64,000 bases of DNA from assembly GCA_025594325.1 (NCBI GenBank), contig JANHCV010000009.1, forward strand, positions 1,054,001-1,118,000, in the 5' to 3' direction. The position numbers and the translations under genes were made by a program. Below are positions 1 through 10,947 of this stretch, one piece after another. Below the pieces are notes generated by a model, which saw nothing but the letters and a program-made list of their open reading frames with translations, searched no databases and was not told the origin of the DNA. Within the stretch, counting starts at the first letter, position 1. Every line of letters begins with the position of its first letter. Origin of the DNA: Blastocladiella emersonii ATCC 22665. Its lineage: Eukaryota; Blastocladiomycota; Blastocladiomycetes; Blastocladiales; Blastocladiaceae.

Positions 1-2222
1 AGCTTCGGGATCAGCGAGACCGTCCAGCGCGCCATCAGGAGCGAGACGCAAAACGGCCAACGGAAGGCTGCCCGCGACCACCTCTCCCCGCAGCGTGTCA
101 AAAGCACGGCGAGGATTGGTTGTAAACAGCATGCGTGCGACAAGCCGGGCGGACGCGAGGCGATCACACGCGCAAGTCAAGGATTCTTCAACGTCCAGGG
201 ACTTGCACAGTCGCGACCAAAGGTCGTTTACAGGAGGAAGCAGCGATTCGCAATGCTCGAGTCCGCACTTGTCCCAAAGAGCCTCGACAATGTCGCGCCA
301 GATTTGCTGCGCAGTGAGCGGGCATGTTGGGCAAAGCGTGAGGTGAGGCTCGTCGATATTTCCGAATCTGTCCAGCGAGTCGGGAACGCCATCAGGTTTG
401 AAGAGCGAGCGGAGGACAACCTGGAGGTAAAGGTGAGCGTTGTTTGACTGGTCGATCAAGCGCGTGAACCAGCTCTTGATGTTCACTCGCGAAAAGGCTG
501 ACGCGAGCAGCCGAGAAATGTCGAGGGATGCAAGCCAGCTCGAGCTCTCATAATAAGACGCCGGGGAAGAGGTGAGAGCGCTGAGAAACTCGGCGGGGAT
601 GGCAAGTGTCTCGCTGTCGAACAAAAAGGCAAAGAAACGAGCATCGACGACAAGGTCGAACTCGTCCACTTCGCGCGCCGCTGCGGCGTACAAGTAAAAG
701 GCATCAACGAAAGCTGACAGGGTAAGCTGAATGTCCGTGTAGCTGCGCGGACCCAGGACGAGTGCAACCGGAGCACGGCTTCGCCAATGTGGGGGTTGGA
801 ATAGGGTCTTCCACGCCCAACGCAGAACGCTATACGTGCGATATGAATTAGCCTGCATTCATGTGGTGACCCAAGTACAGGATGGGGTCACGCACCGTCA
901 AGAAGCAACTGCTTCCACTTGTCCGAGCTGTACCGCCCGCGGAGCCGCCCAACGTATTCAAGCTCGTTTCGGGCGATAGCCGAGCCGAGAAGCGCGCTAC
1001 AGTGCTTCGTAGCAACGAGCCCCTGCGCGTGGAGAAACTCGAGGTCGTCGACAGGCAAATCAATGTCAAACCATTCAACCACATGCTCTCCGAGCTGGCG
1101 CTGCACGGGTACGTCGAATCCGTTGTCCCCCTTATCATCTCCGCCGTCAAGAGGCGTCCGATGAATCGGAAAGTCTTGGAGTTGTAGATCGAGGACGAAG
1201 GCGGACCTGATTTGGTCAGGGAAGCGACGGACAAGCTCAACAAAGACGTGTGAGCCCACGTCAACCGCCGAGTGCACGTAGAGGTTGTGCACGTTGAGAG
1301 GCATTTGCGAGCTGTGCTTGATGAGCCAAATGTAAAAGTCGGTGAACTTGCGAGGAACATAATACATTTCCGCGACGCCCTCTGCAACGCAGATGGCCAG
1401 TTTTGCCGGGTTGGGCGCTCCGTACAAGCCAGCAAGCACCGACGTGTCAACCGTGAAGCGAGAGCCTTCCATGAGCAGCTGGAATGTCGGAAGGTTCCAC
1501 GACAGCAGCGCAAGGTAGCATAGGCCGTCGATGAAACGCACAGGAGACGCGGGAAGATTGAACTCGGCGATGTCAAGGCCAAAGTCGTAGAACAGGTCAA
1601 AGAATAGCGGGACCCAGTCTGCCAGCGCGAGACGGACCTCGAGCAGCGAGGTCGATTTGATGACGATGTCGGTAAGAATTAGTTGGAGCGGATCCGTCCA
1701 GCCGGAGATGACGGCAGCAGCGACAAGTCGCACAAGCGTCGACAGCGGGCACGTCAAAATAGAGCTGTAGTTAATCGTGTGCGAGTCCTCGAGCCGCTGA
1801 CGTAGGGTCTCCGAGTTGACGTCGCTGGGTCGAATACGGCGCCGCAGAAGCTTGGCCAGGTTGACCAAGATCGCAGTCGGTGCAGGGGCTCGGACATAAA
1901 AATCATTTCTTGATCTGGCAGCCTTTTGGATCTCCGTGGAATTGAGGTCGATCATGAAAAGGCGCGCGAGGGCATCGCGAGGACGCCTCGGAAACGTGCT
2001 GACGGACGTTTTAAAGAGCCCGTCGAGGATAGCCATGGCCCACGAGAAGCAACCGGGTCCGTCAAGCAACAGCGCATGGAATGAGTCAGACGCCGCAGCG
2101 ACGGCGGCGCACGGGGTCGCGAGCTGGAGAACGGTAGCGGTCAGCTCGGTTGGAAGCTGCGTAAGCGACATTGTGTTGCCCGGGTCCCCTTCATTCGATT
2201 GCATCAAGTTGCTGTGATTCAT
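1..2222 (-). CDS. F-box-like family protein A (C-terminus cut by window edge)
   Basis: This is a lineage-specific protein with an F-box-like N-terminus (residues about 18-55, beginning with a LTQLPTEL-type motif), followed by a long helical, leucine-rich region. I see two exons, 2222-892 and 829 to the window edge. The intron 891-830 has a weak GTGACC donor, a GCTAAT branch site and a TATAG acceptor. I chose the junction because it restores the frame and aligns with the paralogue at 8177-10519, which is split at the same point. The second exon carries a CPTC motif where the paralogue has CSQC, and a shared DG-LDG stretch near the end. The start at 2222 aligns with the paralogue's start; an in-frame GTG/ATG extension to 2336 is possible. 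If the F-box is real, the protein would bind Skp1 in an SCF ubiquitin ligase, but that is inference. The reading frame is still open at base 1. Confidence 0.7.
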
Positions 2223-2882
2223 GGCGGTGGGTGTCATCGTCGTCGAGAGAGTGGGCGGGTGCGGGGATGGACGCGAGTCGAGCGCCACCACGCCAACGAG
2301 CGTTCCCACGCGCCGGAAAGCCACACGTGTTTCCACCTGATAGATCGACGCGCTGCCCGACCTTGACGAGCGTGAACTTTTTCCTCGAGAATGATTGGGA
2401 CTCTAACGTGGGTCGCGATGGGCTGCACAATCGCGTTCCGGTCGAAACTCATGTCAAGGTGGGGCTTGCCCGAGTCACCCAAGAAGGTCTGGCCAGCCGG
2501 ACGGCGCAAAAGTTGCCGAATCGAAGAATACATGCGGCTTCACGGATGATCCGAGCCGCGGATCGAGTGGAGAATCGCCCTGACCGCGCTTGCGCATCAC
2601 GCTGGGAACGAAGCGTCGAAGCGGACCAACGCATCTCCGCCACGCAAGAGCAACTCCACACCGGCCAGACCAGTGAGAGAGAGGTTTAAGCTGGAGCCTC
2701 CGTGTGCACCGCGAGCCCTCAACGAAGGGGTTTTCGCGGCGGCGTTCGCACGCGCAAGACGCGTCGTTCAATCAGGTGACGGCGGTGCGCCACGTCGCCA
2801 CGCCGCCCGATGTGCTCCCAGCGCCGCCATCGGCTTCCCCCCCTTCTCCCTCTTACAACCCTCATCGAAGCACCCGCACTAC
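2223..2882. other. Divergent intergenic region
   Basis: This lies between F-box-like A (minus) and the UBX gene (plus). Apart from the composite element at 2331-2355 and a CT-rich stretch just before the UBX start, I see nothing. The overlapping open frames have no protein-like composition and look like chance ORFs in GC-rich DNA. Confidence 0.6.
2331..2355 (-). promoter_or_regulatory. Degenerate MluI-box/E-box composite element
   Basis: Read on the minus strand, this has GCGCGTCGATC followed by an E-box-like CAGGTG and then a CACGTG just beyond. It sits 109-133 bp upstream of the F-box-like A start and matches the stronger copies at 6195, 10581, 21149 and elsewhere. Function is inferred only from recurrence. 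Confidence 0.4.
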
Positions 2883-4360
2883 ATGCAACGCACACCCATG
2901 GCATCCACCAACGTCCAGGTCCTCGACGACGTGCAGGCTGCCGTCGCGGCGGCCACCCTCGCCGGCGCCGTCCTGGTCGTCGCGCTCGAACAGCCCGCGT
3001 CGCAGGACATGACCGAGGCTGCGCGTGAGGGAGCCGTCTCGCTTGCTCCTACGCCGGTTATTGTTCTGCGTCTCGAGGCTGGCGGGGCTGGGGCGGCCAT
3101 GTTCGGCCAAGTCTAGTACGCCTGGCCGCGGTGCATTCGTGGAGTGCGAACCAACGCTGACAAGTCCGTTCTCCACGTAGCCCCGTTAACCGTGTTCCCG
3201 CACTCTACGTGCTGCGCCAGGGCCTGATGCTCGACACCGTCTTCGAGCGGAGCGAGGTCGCCGACCGACTCGCGCGAGTCCAGCAGTCGCTCACGTCGGG
3301 CGCTGCGCCCGTGCCTGTACCGTCCGCAACGACGGCTCCTGTGCCGTCAAATATCTCCGCTACCGCTACTGCTACCGCACCGGCTGCCGCTCCAGTACCT
3401 GTACCTGTCGCGTCGCCACCTGCCGCGCCTGCTCGACCAGCGGCCGCGTCGTCCCCTGCACCGGCATCTGTGCCTCAACCTCAGCATGTTCCGCCACCGG
3501 CTGCCGCAGCTCCGCGCCCGAGCGATGCTTCTCGTCCAACCTCGCCACATGCAGCTGCACCCGCTCCTGCCGCCGCCCCTGCAGCCGCGCCGAGCCCTCT
3601 CTCCTCGCGCCGCGGCGCGCCGATCCGGTCTACGACCTCGACCGACGCGGCGTACCTGCGCGAGGTGCGGGATCAGATTGCGCAAGACCGCGCCAACCGC
3701 GCTGCCGCCGCTGCCGCCACCTCTTCCGCTTCAACGCCGGCGACCCCACCGCGCACCGCGTCCTCGCCCGACCTGGCCACCGTGCAGCTCGCGATCCGCC
3801 AGCTCGACGGCTCGGTCATCCGCACCACATTCCCGGCGACGGACGCCGTGTCTGCTGTGACCGACTGGATCCGCGACAACGCGGCATCGACGGCGGCGCC
3901 CGTCCCGCCGTACTCGCTCGTTCAGACGTACCCGATCCGCCGCGTGCTGTGGACGCCCACGGGCGTGACCGAGGACGGCAAGGGGTCGCTCGGCGAGCTC
4001 GGGCTCGCGCCGTCCGCGACCGTGGTCATGCGACCCTCGTCAATCGCCGCCTCGGGCTCGCGTGGGGTGGCGGGCCCGTCGGCGATCGCGGCGCTGTTCG
4101 CGTGGATCGCGGGCCTGTTCGGGTGGCTGTGGCAGTTTGTGACGGGGTTCGCGTCGTCTTCGCCCGCGCACGATGGCGCCACTGACGCCAAGGACCACGC
4201 GTCGTCTGCCGCATCGTCGTCAGCGACGCCCGCGGTCGAGGCTGAGCGGATCCGCCAGCGCCGCCTGCAGACGCTTGCGGACCTCCAGCGGCGCCAGTCG
4301 GACAGCGGCGATGGGCCTGTCACGTCGTACAACGGCAACTCGACGAGCCATGAGGAGTAG
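2883..4360 (+). CDS. UBX-domain protein, UBXN4/erasin-like
   Basis: This is a predicted ER-anchored p97/Cdc48 cofactor for ER-associated degradation, about 470 aa in two exons (2883-3115 and 3181-4360). The intron has a GTACGC donor and a CGTAG acceptor. The joint gives FGQVYPV, matching the thioredoxin-like UAS domain of UBXN4 proteins. Order: UAS-like domain (about 1-110), a Pro/Ala-rich linker, a charged segment (EVRDQIAQDRANR), a UBX domain (about 275-358, LAIRQLDGSVIRTTF to VVMRPSS), and a hydrophobic Trp-rich membrane hairpin (about 375-398). UBXN4 has the same order and is held in the ER membrane by a C-terminal hairpin. The start could also be the better-context ATG at 2898. It converges on the LRR gene with 71 bp between stops. 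Confidence 0.85.
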
Positions 4361-4431
4361 TTGGAGCAATTCAAAATCAATATATGCACATCACATCGCA
4401 TCAAACTCAGCGCGCCACATCACATCCAAAC

Positions 4432-6036
4432 TCAGCGCGTCAGCGTGCAGGCCGGGTACCGCGCATTGAATCGCGTCACACGCGGGTCGTTGGCGTGGAT
4501 CCCGCAGTAGCCGACCTGCACTCTCTCGAGCGAGTCGAGCTCGAGCTCCACGAGCTGCGCGAGCGTCGCGCCCGTGATGCTCGTCATGGAGAGGTCGAGC
4601 CGCTTGATCCCGCGCGGCACCTGCGCGAGGAACGGGGACACCGCCGTGTCGCCAACCATTACGTTGGTGAGCCGAAGGTCCTCGAGGGCCGCGGGGAGTT
4701 GCTGAGCAAACGTCGCGAGCCCATCGTGCACCGGGTCCACCGCCTCGAGGGCGAGGAGCCGAAGCGACGGCGGGAAGTGCTTGGCGAGCAGCGCGATGTC
4801 GCTCTCGCTCAGGCCGTACAGGAACAGGTGCAGCGCGCGCAGCGTGGGTGGAAGAACGGAAGCAAGCTTGCCGGCGCCGCGCGAGCCAAGGTTAATCCCG
4901 CCCAGGTTGAGGATCTCGAGAGTTGGCGGGAGCGCCTTGGCGAGCGCGAGGATGGCGCGGTGGCTGAGGTCGGCCTCGGCCAGGTTGAGCTCGAGGAGCG
5001 AGGGCGGAAGCAGCGAGACGAGGGCCGTGTCAATATCCTTGCCAAGCGCGTTGCCGCCAAGCGTGAGCGAGCGCAAAGTAGCCGGGTACGCCGAGGCGAG
5101 CGACTCGGCGGCGGCCATGGACCACTGCGCGCGGAACAAGTTGAGGCGCTCGAGCTGCGGGGGCACGGCAAGCGCGAGGCTCGTGATTCCGGCGGGAGGA
5201 AGGCGGGAATCGTTGTGAGAGGCGAGATTGAGGTTCTTGAGCGTGGATGGAAGATGGCGCAGGAACCCGAAGGTATCGGAGTCTGGGTCGGAGACGTCCA
5301 AGACGCCCTTGGACAGGTCGAGGTGCTCGAGACCCTCGGGCAGCCACGGACCCTGCACCTCGTTTGCGCGATAGATGAGACATTGCTCGCTGAGATCAAG
5401 CGAGCCAAGCGTTGCAGGGAGCCGCATCTGTGCCACGAGGGGAAGGAATACGGCCGAGCCGGCAAAGGAGATGCTCGAGACCGCCTGGTTGGGGCTCGAG
5501 AAGGCGACGCGAAGGGTCTCGGCACCGCGCTCGGTGATGCGCATGTTCGTGATCTCGACGTGGGTCAGCTTCCCCGAAGCAATCATGGGTGCAACGCGAG
5601 CTGCCTCCGTGTCTCCGGGCACCTCCCCGTGGTGCTCGGGCTTGACGCGCAGGTCGAGAAGCGCTGCAAATGGTCGCGGGATGTCGTTGGCGTACTGGGT
5701 GTCGAACGGGATTCCAGAGTCGCGCCACCACTCGATCAGGGCAAAACGATGTGCGAAATACAACCCCACAATGATATTGAAGACGTCGGCCGGCGGCGGC
5801 GGCTGATGGCCCGAAATCTTCCAAAGCTTAAGCAGGCTGAGGCGGCCGAGCGCGCTCGCATCCTCCATGGACACGTTCGAGACGACGTGGTCGACGATGG
5901 ACCGGAAAACACGCGGCGCAGCGTCCCGGGGAAAAACGCGAGAGTAGTGCGCGAGTGCGGCAGCGTTGTCCGCGCGGGTGGCGTAGACTGCCTCCACGAG
6001 GATGGCCTCGATGAGGAAAACGTCGCTGAGGCTCAT
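4432..6036 (-). CDS. Leucine-rich repeat protein with helical N-terminal domain
   Basis: A single-exon protein of about 534 aa. The N-terminal ~170 residues are helical (SMEDASALGRLSLLKLW, then FALIEWWRDSGIPFD); this WW-SGIP-type pattern resembles degenerate ankyrin-like units that I associate with large families in Blastocladiomycota. From about residue 180 there are roughly 12-14 irregular LRRs with a LPPTLEILNLGG-type core and occasional ribonuclease-inhibitor-like GAxxLA helices. No transmembrane segment, signal peptide or enzymatic motif is visible. I start at ATG 6036 (MSLSDVFLIEA); an ATG at 6063 adds nine residues with no support. It is probably a protein-interaction or substrate-recognition protein. 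A copy of the composite MluI-box/E-box motif lies 159-187 bp upstream. Confidence 0.85.
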   Translation of the reverse strand: MSLSDVFLIEAILVEAVYATRADNAAALAHYSRVFPRDAAPRVFRSIVDHVVSNVSMEDASALGRLSLLKLWKISGHQPPPPADVFNIIVGLYFAHRFALIEWWRDSGIPFDTQYANDIPRPFAALLDLRVKPEHHGEVPGDTEAARVAPMIASGKLTHVEITNMRITERGAETLRVAFSSPNQAVSSISFAGSAVFLPLVAQMRLPATLGSLDLSEQCLIYRANEVQGPWLPEGLEHLDLSKGVLDVSDPDSDTFGFLRHLPSTLKNLNLASHNDSRLPPAGITSLALAVPPQLERLNLFRAQWSMAAAESLASAYPATLRSLTLGGNALGKDIDTALVSLLPPSLLELNLAEADLSHRAILALAKALPPTLEILNLGGINLGSRGAGKLASVLPPTLRALHLFLYGLSESDIALLAKHFPPSLRLLALEAVDPVHDGLATFAQQLPAALEDLRLTNVMVGDTAVSPFLAQVPRGIKRLDLSMTSITGATLAQLVELELDSLERVQVGYCGIHANDPRVTRFNARYPACTLTR

Positions 6037-6194
6037 GGTCGCACGATAACCTGAATGCAGCAAGTTTAAGCAAACGAATTACATTAGCTTCAGGGTAGTG
6101 AGGTCGCTGGGAGGGCGGCAACTTCGGTGCGCCCGAGAACAGGGGCACCGGATGGGTGTTCATGTCCGCGACACGCTTGATCAAGCCACTCCGA

Positions 6195-6223
6195 GCATCA
6201 CATGATTTCCCGACGCGTCTCTC
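6195..6223 (-). promoter_or_regulatory. MluI-box/E-box composite element upstream of the LRR gene
   Basis: On the minus strand this reads GAGACGCGTCGGG followed by AAATCATGTGATG. It has the ACGCGT core, about 8 nt spacing and a near-palindromic ATCATGTGAT. It matches the copy upstream of F-box-like B base for base over most of its length. MluI boxes bind MBF-type factors and CANNTG boxes bind bHLH factors in fungi; use here is inferred. Confidence 0.55.
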
Positions 6224-6320
6224 GACCATAGTCCCGCGAAAGGGCCCTCGCGGCTTCGCTTTTGAAGATGAAGTGGTATGCGAGTATAGTGCTCATTTAT
6301 TGCAGAGTTATTCATCAGCA

Positions 6321-6584
6321 TTAGGGCTGAGCGCTTGCACGGCCAAGGTCCTCTATGCGTTTAGCTGCTGTAAAATCCCCAAGCTTCTGGAGAAGAGCTC
6401 CGAGGCGTTCACGGCGAGACCCCAGTCGCCCGAGCGCTTCAGCGAAGGGACGAGCTTGTTCACGGGTGAGTGTGACTGGCCTTGAGCCTGAGCCATGCAA
6501 AAGTGGGAGCAGTGGTTGGATGTTGACGTAGTCGTTCGCCATTTCGGCAGCAAGCTCCTGAATCTCTCGGTGAACGAGACGCAT
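6321..6584 (-). CDS. Small hypothetical protein
   Basis: An 87-residue open frame with normal coding composition: MRLVHREIQELAAEMAND, then a helical Arg/Leu-rich stretch ending DLGRASAQP. The same frame stays open upstream to about 6776 without another ATG, so either the leader is long or an upstream exon is missed. A clean TATA box lies about 190 bp upstream on the same strand. I recognise no family. The long predicted helices suggest a small coiled or helical protein. It could also be a remnant of a larger gene. Confidence 0.4.
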   Translation of the reverse strand: MRLVHREIQELAAEMANDYVNIQPLLPLLHGSGSRPVTLTREQARPFAEALGRLGSRRERLGALLQKLGDFTAAKRIEDLGRASAQP

Positions 6585-6772
6585 CTGTACTGAAAGAGGT
6601 ACTGGCTCGCGTCGGCAAACCTTTTTGGAATCGTGCGAGTTGGGTGGTGAGCCGGGTCGCTTGACGTGCTGCGAGGGGTAGCCCGAGTTGTGCTCGGCCG
6701 TGGTTAAGTGTACAAGTGGTTTCAGTGGAGCTGAAAGGTTTGTTCTCTTGAAAGGAGAGTGCGAGGCAACCC

Positions 6773-6778
6773 TTTATA
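6773..6778 (-). promoter_or_regulatory. TATA box of the small hypothetical gene
   Basis: The minus strand reads GCTATAAAGG. The same octamer CTATAAAG appears upstream of DHTKD1 at 60812, which supports it as a core promoter signal in this genome. The MITE at 6855-7011 lies immediately upstream. Confidence 0.5.
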
Positions 6779-6854
6779 GCCCGGACTTGGCGGCGGATCG
6801 AGCTTGAGTGTGGAGGCGTGCATACATGCATTCAATGCACTCCAACCTTTTTAA

Positions 6855-7011
6855 GGGTCCGTTTGGTTCGAGGTTAGCTGGATCAGCTGAATCAATCCTG
6901 AGCAAAATGCACGGGGTGAAGTTGCCACATTTCAACTGGCTGAACACGGGACAGTGTAAAATCGATTGATCCAGCTGATCCAGCTGATCCAGCCGGGAAC
7001 CAAACGGACCC
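6855..7011. mobile_element. MITE, PIF/Harbinger (Tourist)-like, 157 bp
   Basis: The element is bounded by perfect 15-bp terminal inverted repeats (GGGTCCGTTTGGTTC) that continue imperfectly to about 43-48 bp with repeated GCTGGATCA units. It is flanked by a TAA direct repeat at 6852-6854 and 7012-7014, the target-site duplication typical of PIF/Harbinger elements. It is too short to encode a transposase, so it is non-autonomous. It sits between two divergently arranged small genes and could affect either promoter. Confidence 0.85.
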
Positions 7012-7196
7012 TAAGTCTCGGTGGATGCGTTAACGAGCTTACGAACGTGCCCGCAAGACAGGACCTGCATTGTCGACTGGTCTTCAAAAAAACCTGCTCC
7101 CTTGAACGTAAAGCTGCTCCTCTACCACGCCCACAACTTCACTTCAAGTGCGCCTTGATCCCGTCCATCGAAAACGGCGCTCACTAACTGCGCCAG

Positions 7197-7879
7197 ATAC
7201 CAGTGCCCGATTCACACACAAAACTTGTCGATACGCTCTCGGAACTCTCAGGCAAACGTCTTACACCGTTGGCGAGTGATGCGGCAGCTGTTCAAGTAGT
7301 CCACAGCTCAGCGCAACCAACACGTGCCCTTCATGTCCATCGGGCTCAGCACGCACCAACCGTGCAACCCGAGATGTTTGTGGCCGTCAAAACGGCCGAC
7401 CTCCTTCGTCTCGCTACCTTTGCTCGTAAGCTTACCAAGTACGTCAAGAACCAGATGACCATGGCCATCCCTGCCTCGCGAACCGTCGACTCGCGCGAAG
7501 AATTGGTTGTGGTGATTGATGCTCTCGAGGAAATGCTCCCTTTCCTGATGACTGTGCCACTTCGGGTTCCCAGCCCATTGGCCGCGCTTGCCCGCTTGGC
7601 AACGCCTCTTCTGGGCAACAACGGCAAAGCTGTCAAAGTCAACACCAGGGCTTCAAAGGTCGTAGAAAAGCAAGTCGCTGCGCCGGATGTGAGTTGCTGG
7701 GAGCTGATAGCTCAATGAAGCAGCTCAAAGCCAATTACCTGGCCAAGTGCGGAAGCAGGAATGCAGCACACCAGGCATTGCGCTACGGCGCCCATTCTCC
7801 AGCCTATCCTCCTCAAGCAACGGTAATCCACCAGTCCCGCGGCACCATTAATAAGACTCAGGCACTCGTCGCTGCATGA
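7197..7879 (+). CDS. Small hypothetical protein (exon structure uncertain)
   Basis: The open frame starts directly after a convincing intron end (CACTAAC branch site, then CGCCAG at 7196), so an upstream exon is likely; a GTAAAG donor at 7108 is one candidate. The first in-frame ATG is at 7373 (MFVAVKTADLLRLATFARK). The protein is helical (VVVIDALEEMLPFL) and basic at the end. A GTGAGT donor at 7689 with an acceptor at 7720 or 7723 would join a further exon ending TQALVAA at 7879. That intron would be only 32-35 nt, shorter than any other here. Without splicing the frame ends at 7718. No family is recognised. An AATAAA signal follows at about 7895. Confidence 0.45.
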
Positions 7880-8176
7880 ATCGTCGCTCTTCACAATAAA
7901 TCAATCTCTCTTCCCGGCACAAAGTTCTTAAATCGTTGATACTTACTTGTCTTTGGGAATGAGCCGAAAGCTCTCACGCGAGCCGGCTTACGCTCTGAGG
8001 TGAGCTGCACCATTTGCCCCACCACCGCTATCTAGAGCAAGAAACAGTGCGCCTTTCACTCGCACGTGAGTGGCGCAGCGCGTCCACACGCGTCCAAAGA
8101 CTCGCGTTCGAGTTGGGTCTCTCACAAGCCACCGGAAACCAACATTCCACATTTGTATTGCATCGTGCGCTTTGCG

Positions 8177-10519
8177 TCATGGTGCAAATTGGCCGAAGGT
8201 TACTGCAAACTCGTGGGACGCAACGGTAATCGGTGCGATCTTGCGCATCACCTCCATCGGATCGTTCCCAGCTTCTGCGTCTGATGGTGCCCTGAGTTGA
8301 CGCGCGACGAAGCCAATCCAAGCTGTATCTCGGACCCCGTCTAACCGGCCCTCGGGGATCAGCGCCCACAAGGCGGGTTCAGCTGAATGCCAGGTGTAAA
8401 GCAGGTGATCAACAACAGAGTCCATGTCGGCAGTGAGCAAGATCTGAAGGGTCTTGAGTGATGCTGTCAGTCGACTCTCGGAGCTTGAGCGCGACGTGAT
8501 GGTACAGCACTGTCGACGTTCATTCCCACTAAACGCGGACTTGACTAATTTGTTGACCGAGCTTGCGAGCATCGGGACGCGTTTAAGCGATGGGAGAAGT
8601 GAAGCTAGCTGAGAAACGGTCGTGTACCACGCCTCCTGCAAGTCCAAGTCGCACTGTGAACAGGTTCTTCCTGCGTCCCCAACTTTGAAGTCGTGTTTAC
8701 CCACTTTGCCCGTAACTTGTGCGTGAAGCATCGCGCCAAGGAAAGCAGGAGCTGATGAACTTCGATCAAGGACTTGGAGGGTAAAGCTGCTCAAGGACGG
8801 ATTTCTGAGCATCGCGACAGGGATCCAAACCAGCGAATCGCATGACGCCCCCTTGCGACGAGTAACAAGTAAGCATGCGAGTACAAACGGACCGCGCAAG
8901 TCGGGACTGCGAGTCAGGGTAAAGACGCGGGCAATTCGTTGCGAAACCACAGCGGGACCCCAGCGGAGGTCCTCGTGAAGCGTCACATGCGCGAATCGTT
9001 CAGCAAGAGTGGGAAACGAAGGCTTCAGGTGCTGGTAAGCGAAGATGACGACGTTCGTTGCGGAATCGTTTGCGCGACCGAGTGAGCTGCTGGGCCAGTA
9101 GAAGGCCGACTCGAACGCTACAGTTGAGGATTGCAATTGTCAGTCAACCGCATACTGGGCGCTTAAGTAATTCGTACCTCCAACGACGACATCGTCGATG
9201 TCCTCGCCTGCCGTTTCAATGATGAGCGATCGGCAAGTCGCATGAAAGTTAGGTTGGGCAGGACTCTGTCCCTCTTGCAACGTGTGCAAGTACAGCTCGG
9301 AAAGGCCCCAAGTGTCAAGGCAATCCTTGTCGATGAGAAGTCGAAAGGTGGCGGCGTCGTTGAGCGAGGCGGCGGGTCGCTCGCTGTCAAGGATGGACGC
9401 CAGAAAGGCCCGTCCATCTGAAGTGGGTTGACCAACGACAATGGCGGGGCACGACTGCATCGCGTAACCGAGGAGATCAAGTGTGCCGAAGCCAGCGAGC
9501 GCTCCGAACGTTTCGAGGCCGCGCCCGGGTGCGGCTGCCGAAGACATCCAGCCACGACCGCGATTGAACAGGCAACCCAGCATATCTTTAGCCTCAGCTA
9601 GAGTGGTTCGCTCCAGGGTGCATTGGCGGAGAAAAACCGCGCGATGCTGCGTCAGGACTTTGGCAAAGCTTGGCATGATGATCCCAAAGCTCCGTTTGAG
9701 TAGCACGCGGAACACGCTGCCGCGCCATCGAAATGCAGCGAGTAGGGCCAGGAAGTCAATGAGCGTAAGTTGGACAGTGTTCAGGGGATCGGTCGTGTCC
9801 GTATCAAGGCGATACTGCTCCACGCCAACCGCCCACTGCGGAGCGGCAACAAGGCGAATCCATCGATCAAAGTAGCCACGAATCTGCAAGACTTGAGGCG
9901 CAAGCCGTTGGACTTGATACAACATTTCGAGCAAGGACGGCGCGTCGGGTTGATTTGTCGCGAGCACAAGCAATTGGCAGAGTGAAAAAGTCGGGAAGTA
10001 ACGGACCGGGATACGCAAGGTGTACTCGCTTCGCCCGCGCTCTAACAGGAACGCGTTTCGAAACCCGATCTCATCCTCGACCTCGTACTCTGCGGGAAGC
10101 TGCGACGGTTTCCGGATGTAGTACAAGATGCGTTCGAGCAGGAGGAAGAGGAGGTCAACGGGCAGGTCGACGTTACCGGCCCCGTGTTGGCGCTGGTGTG
10201 GCTCTCGAGCCAGCCCGACAAAAAGGAAAAATGCGAGAAGCTCGGTGCCAACTTCGACGCTGCTGCGGCTGTGGTTGCAGATATAGCCGCTATGAAACAC
10301 GGGCATCGTGCGAAGGACGATGTCGAGCCACACCAGTTGGACGCGTCGGCTGCGCGCGCTTCCCACAAGGCAGCCAGTCGCTGAGCACACAAAGGTACGC
10401 GGGGAGACTAGCTGCAAGACGAGTTCCGCGATCTCGGTCGGGATTTCGGCGAGCGTCAAGCTGTGTTCTCGAACATCAAGTTGCATCAAGTCCATAGATT
10501 CATTCAGGTGTTGCTCCAT
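8177..10519 (-). CDS. F-box-like family protein B
   Basis: A complete paralogue of the gene at the left edge, about 760 aa in two exons (10519-9178 and 9117-8177). The 60-nt intron has a GTACGA donor, a GACTGAC branch region and a TGTAG acceptor. The N-terminus has an F-box-like motif (LAEIPTEIAELVLQL, about residues 21-60), followed by helical sequence with no recognisable repeat. The second exon carries CSQCDLD, aligned with CPTCPLT in copy A, and ends with a PEGRLDGVRD block that copy A shares as APDGALDGLAD. Divergence is high, with only scattered identities, so the pair is old or fast-evolving. A role as SCF substrate adaptor is inference from the F-box-like N-terminus. The composite MluI-box/E-box element lies 62-90 bp upstream. 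Confidence 0.75.
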
Positions 10520-10947
10520 GGTAGTGGTCGTCGCTGAAGAGCGAGCGGGCGCGTCGATGTCGCGCTGAGGTGGGCTCGGCGCATCACATGATTGATCGAC
10601 GCGTCTCGCGCTGTTCGCTCCGCGTCGGCTCCGCCTCCGTTAAGGCTAGTCCAACCCTGTAGTTTGTGTGGATGCGTTTGTGCGCAATTCTTACGATCAC
10701 TGCTGAGCTCCCGACTTGGGTGGAGCACGGAGCCTACTGAGTTCGTCAGCGAACGCCTGCGGGTCGAGAAACGCGTCCCTTCACAACCACATGTTTTGAT
10801 CAACGCAGATCGCTGCGAGATGCGACAGGTGTCGTCTCTTTCGCTCTGGTTACGCTTACACGGCAAGCACTCGGCTTGATTCATGTCCGCAAAACCGGAT
10901 CCCCTATTACAATCGAATAACCTCGCACAATTCCACAACCTCGCCTC
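10520..10947. other. Intergenic region
   Basis: This lies between the F-box-like B start and the M16 peptidase stop. Apart from the composite element at 10581-10609 I see no gene or RNA. Confidence 0.6.
10581..10609 (-). promoter_or_regulatory. MluI-box/E-box composite element upstream of F-box-like B
   Basis: On the minus strand this reads CGAGACGCGTCGATC then AATCATGTGATGC. The first 24 bases are identical to the copies at 21149 and 22299. It is close enough to the ATG (62 bp) to be a proximal promoter element. Confidence 0.6.

Noticed and set aside
2171-2689. A 172-codon plus-strand frame in the divergent promoter
   Set aside because: It overlaps the F-box-like A start and has no recognisable motif or start context.
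4384-6054. A 556-codon open frame on the plus strand antisense to the LRR gene
   Set aside because: It is Arg/Glu/Val-rich shadow coding caused by the G/C-ending codons of the minus-strand LRR gene and has no domain pattern.
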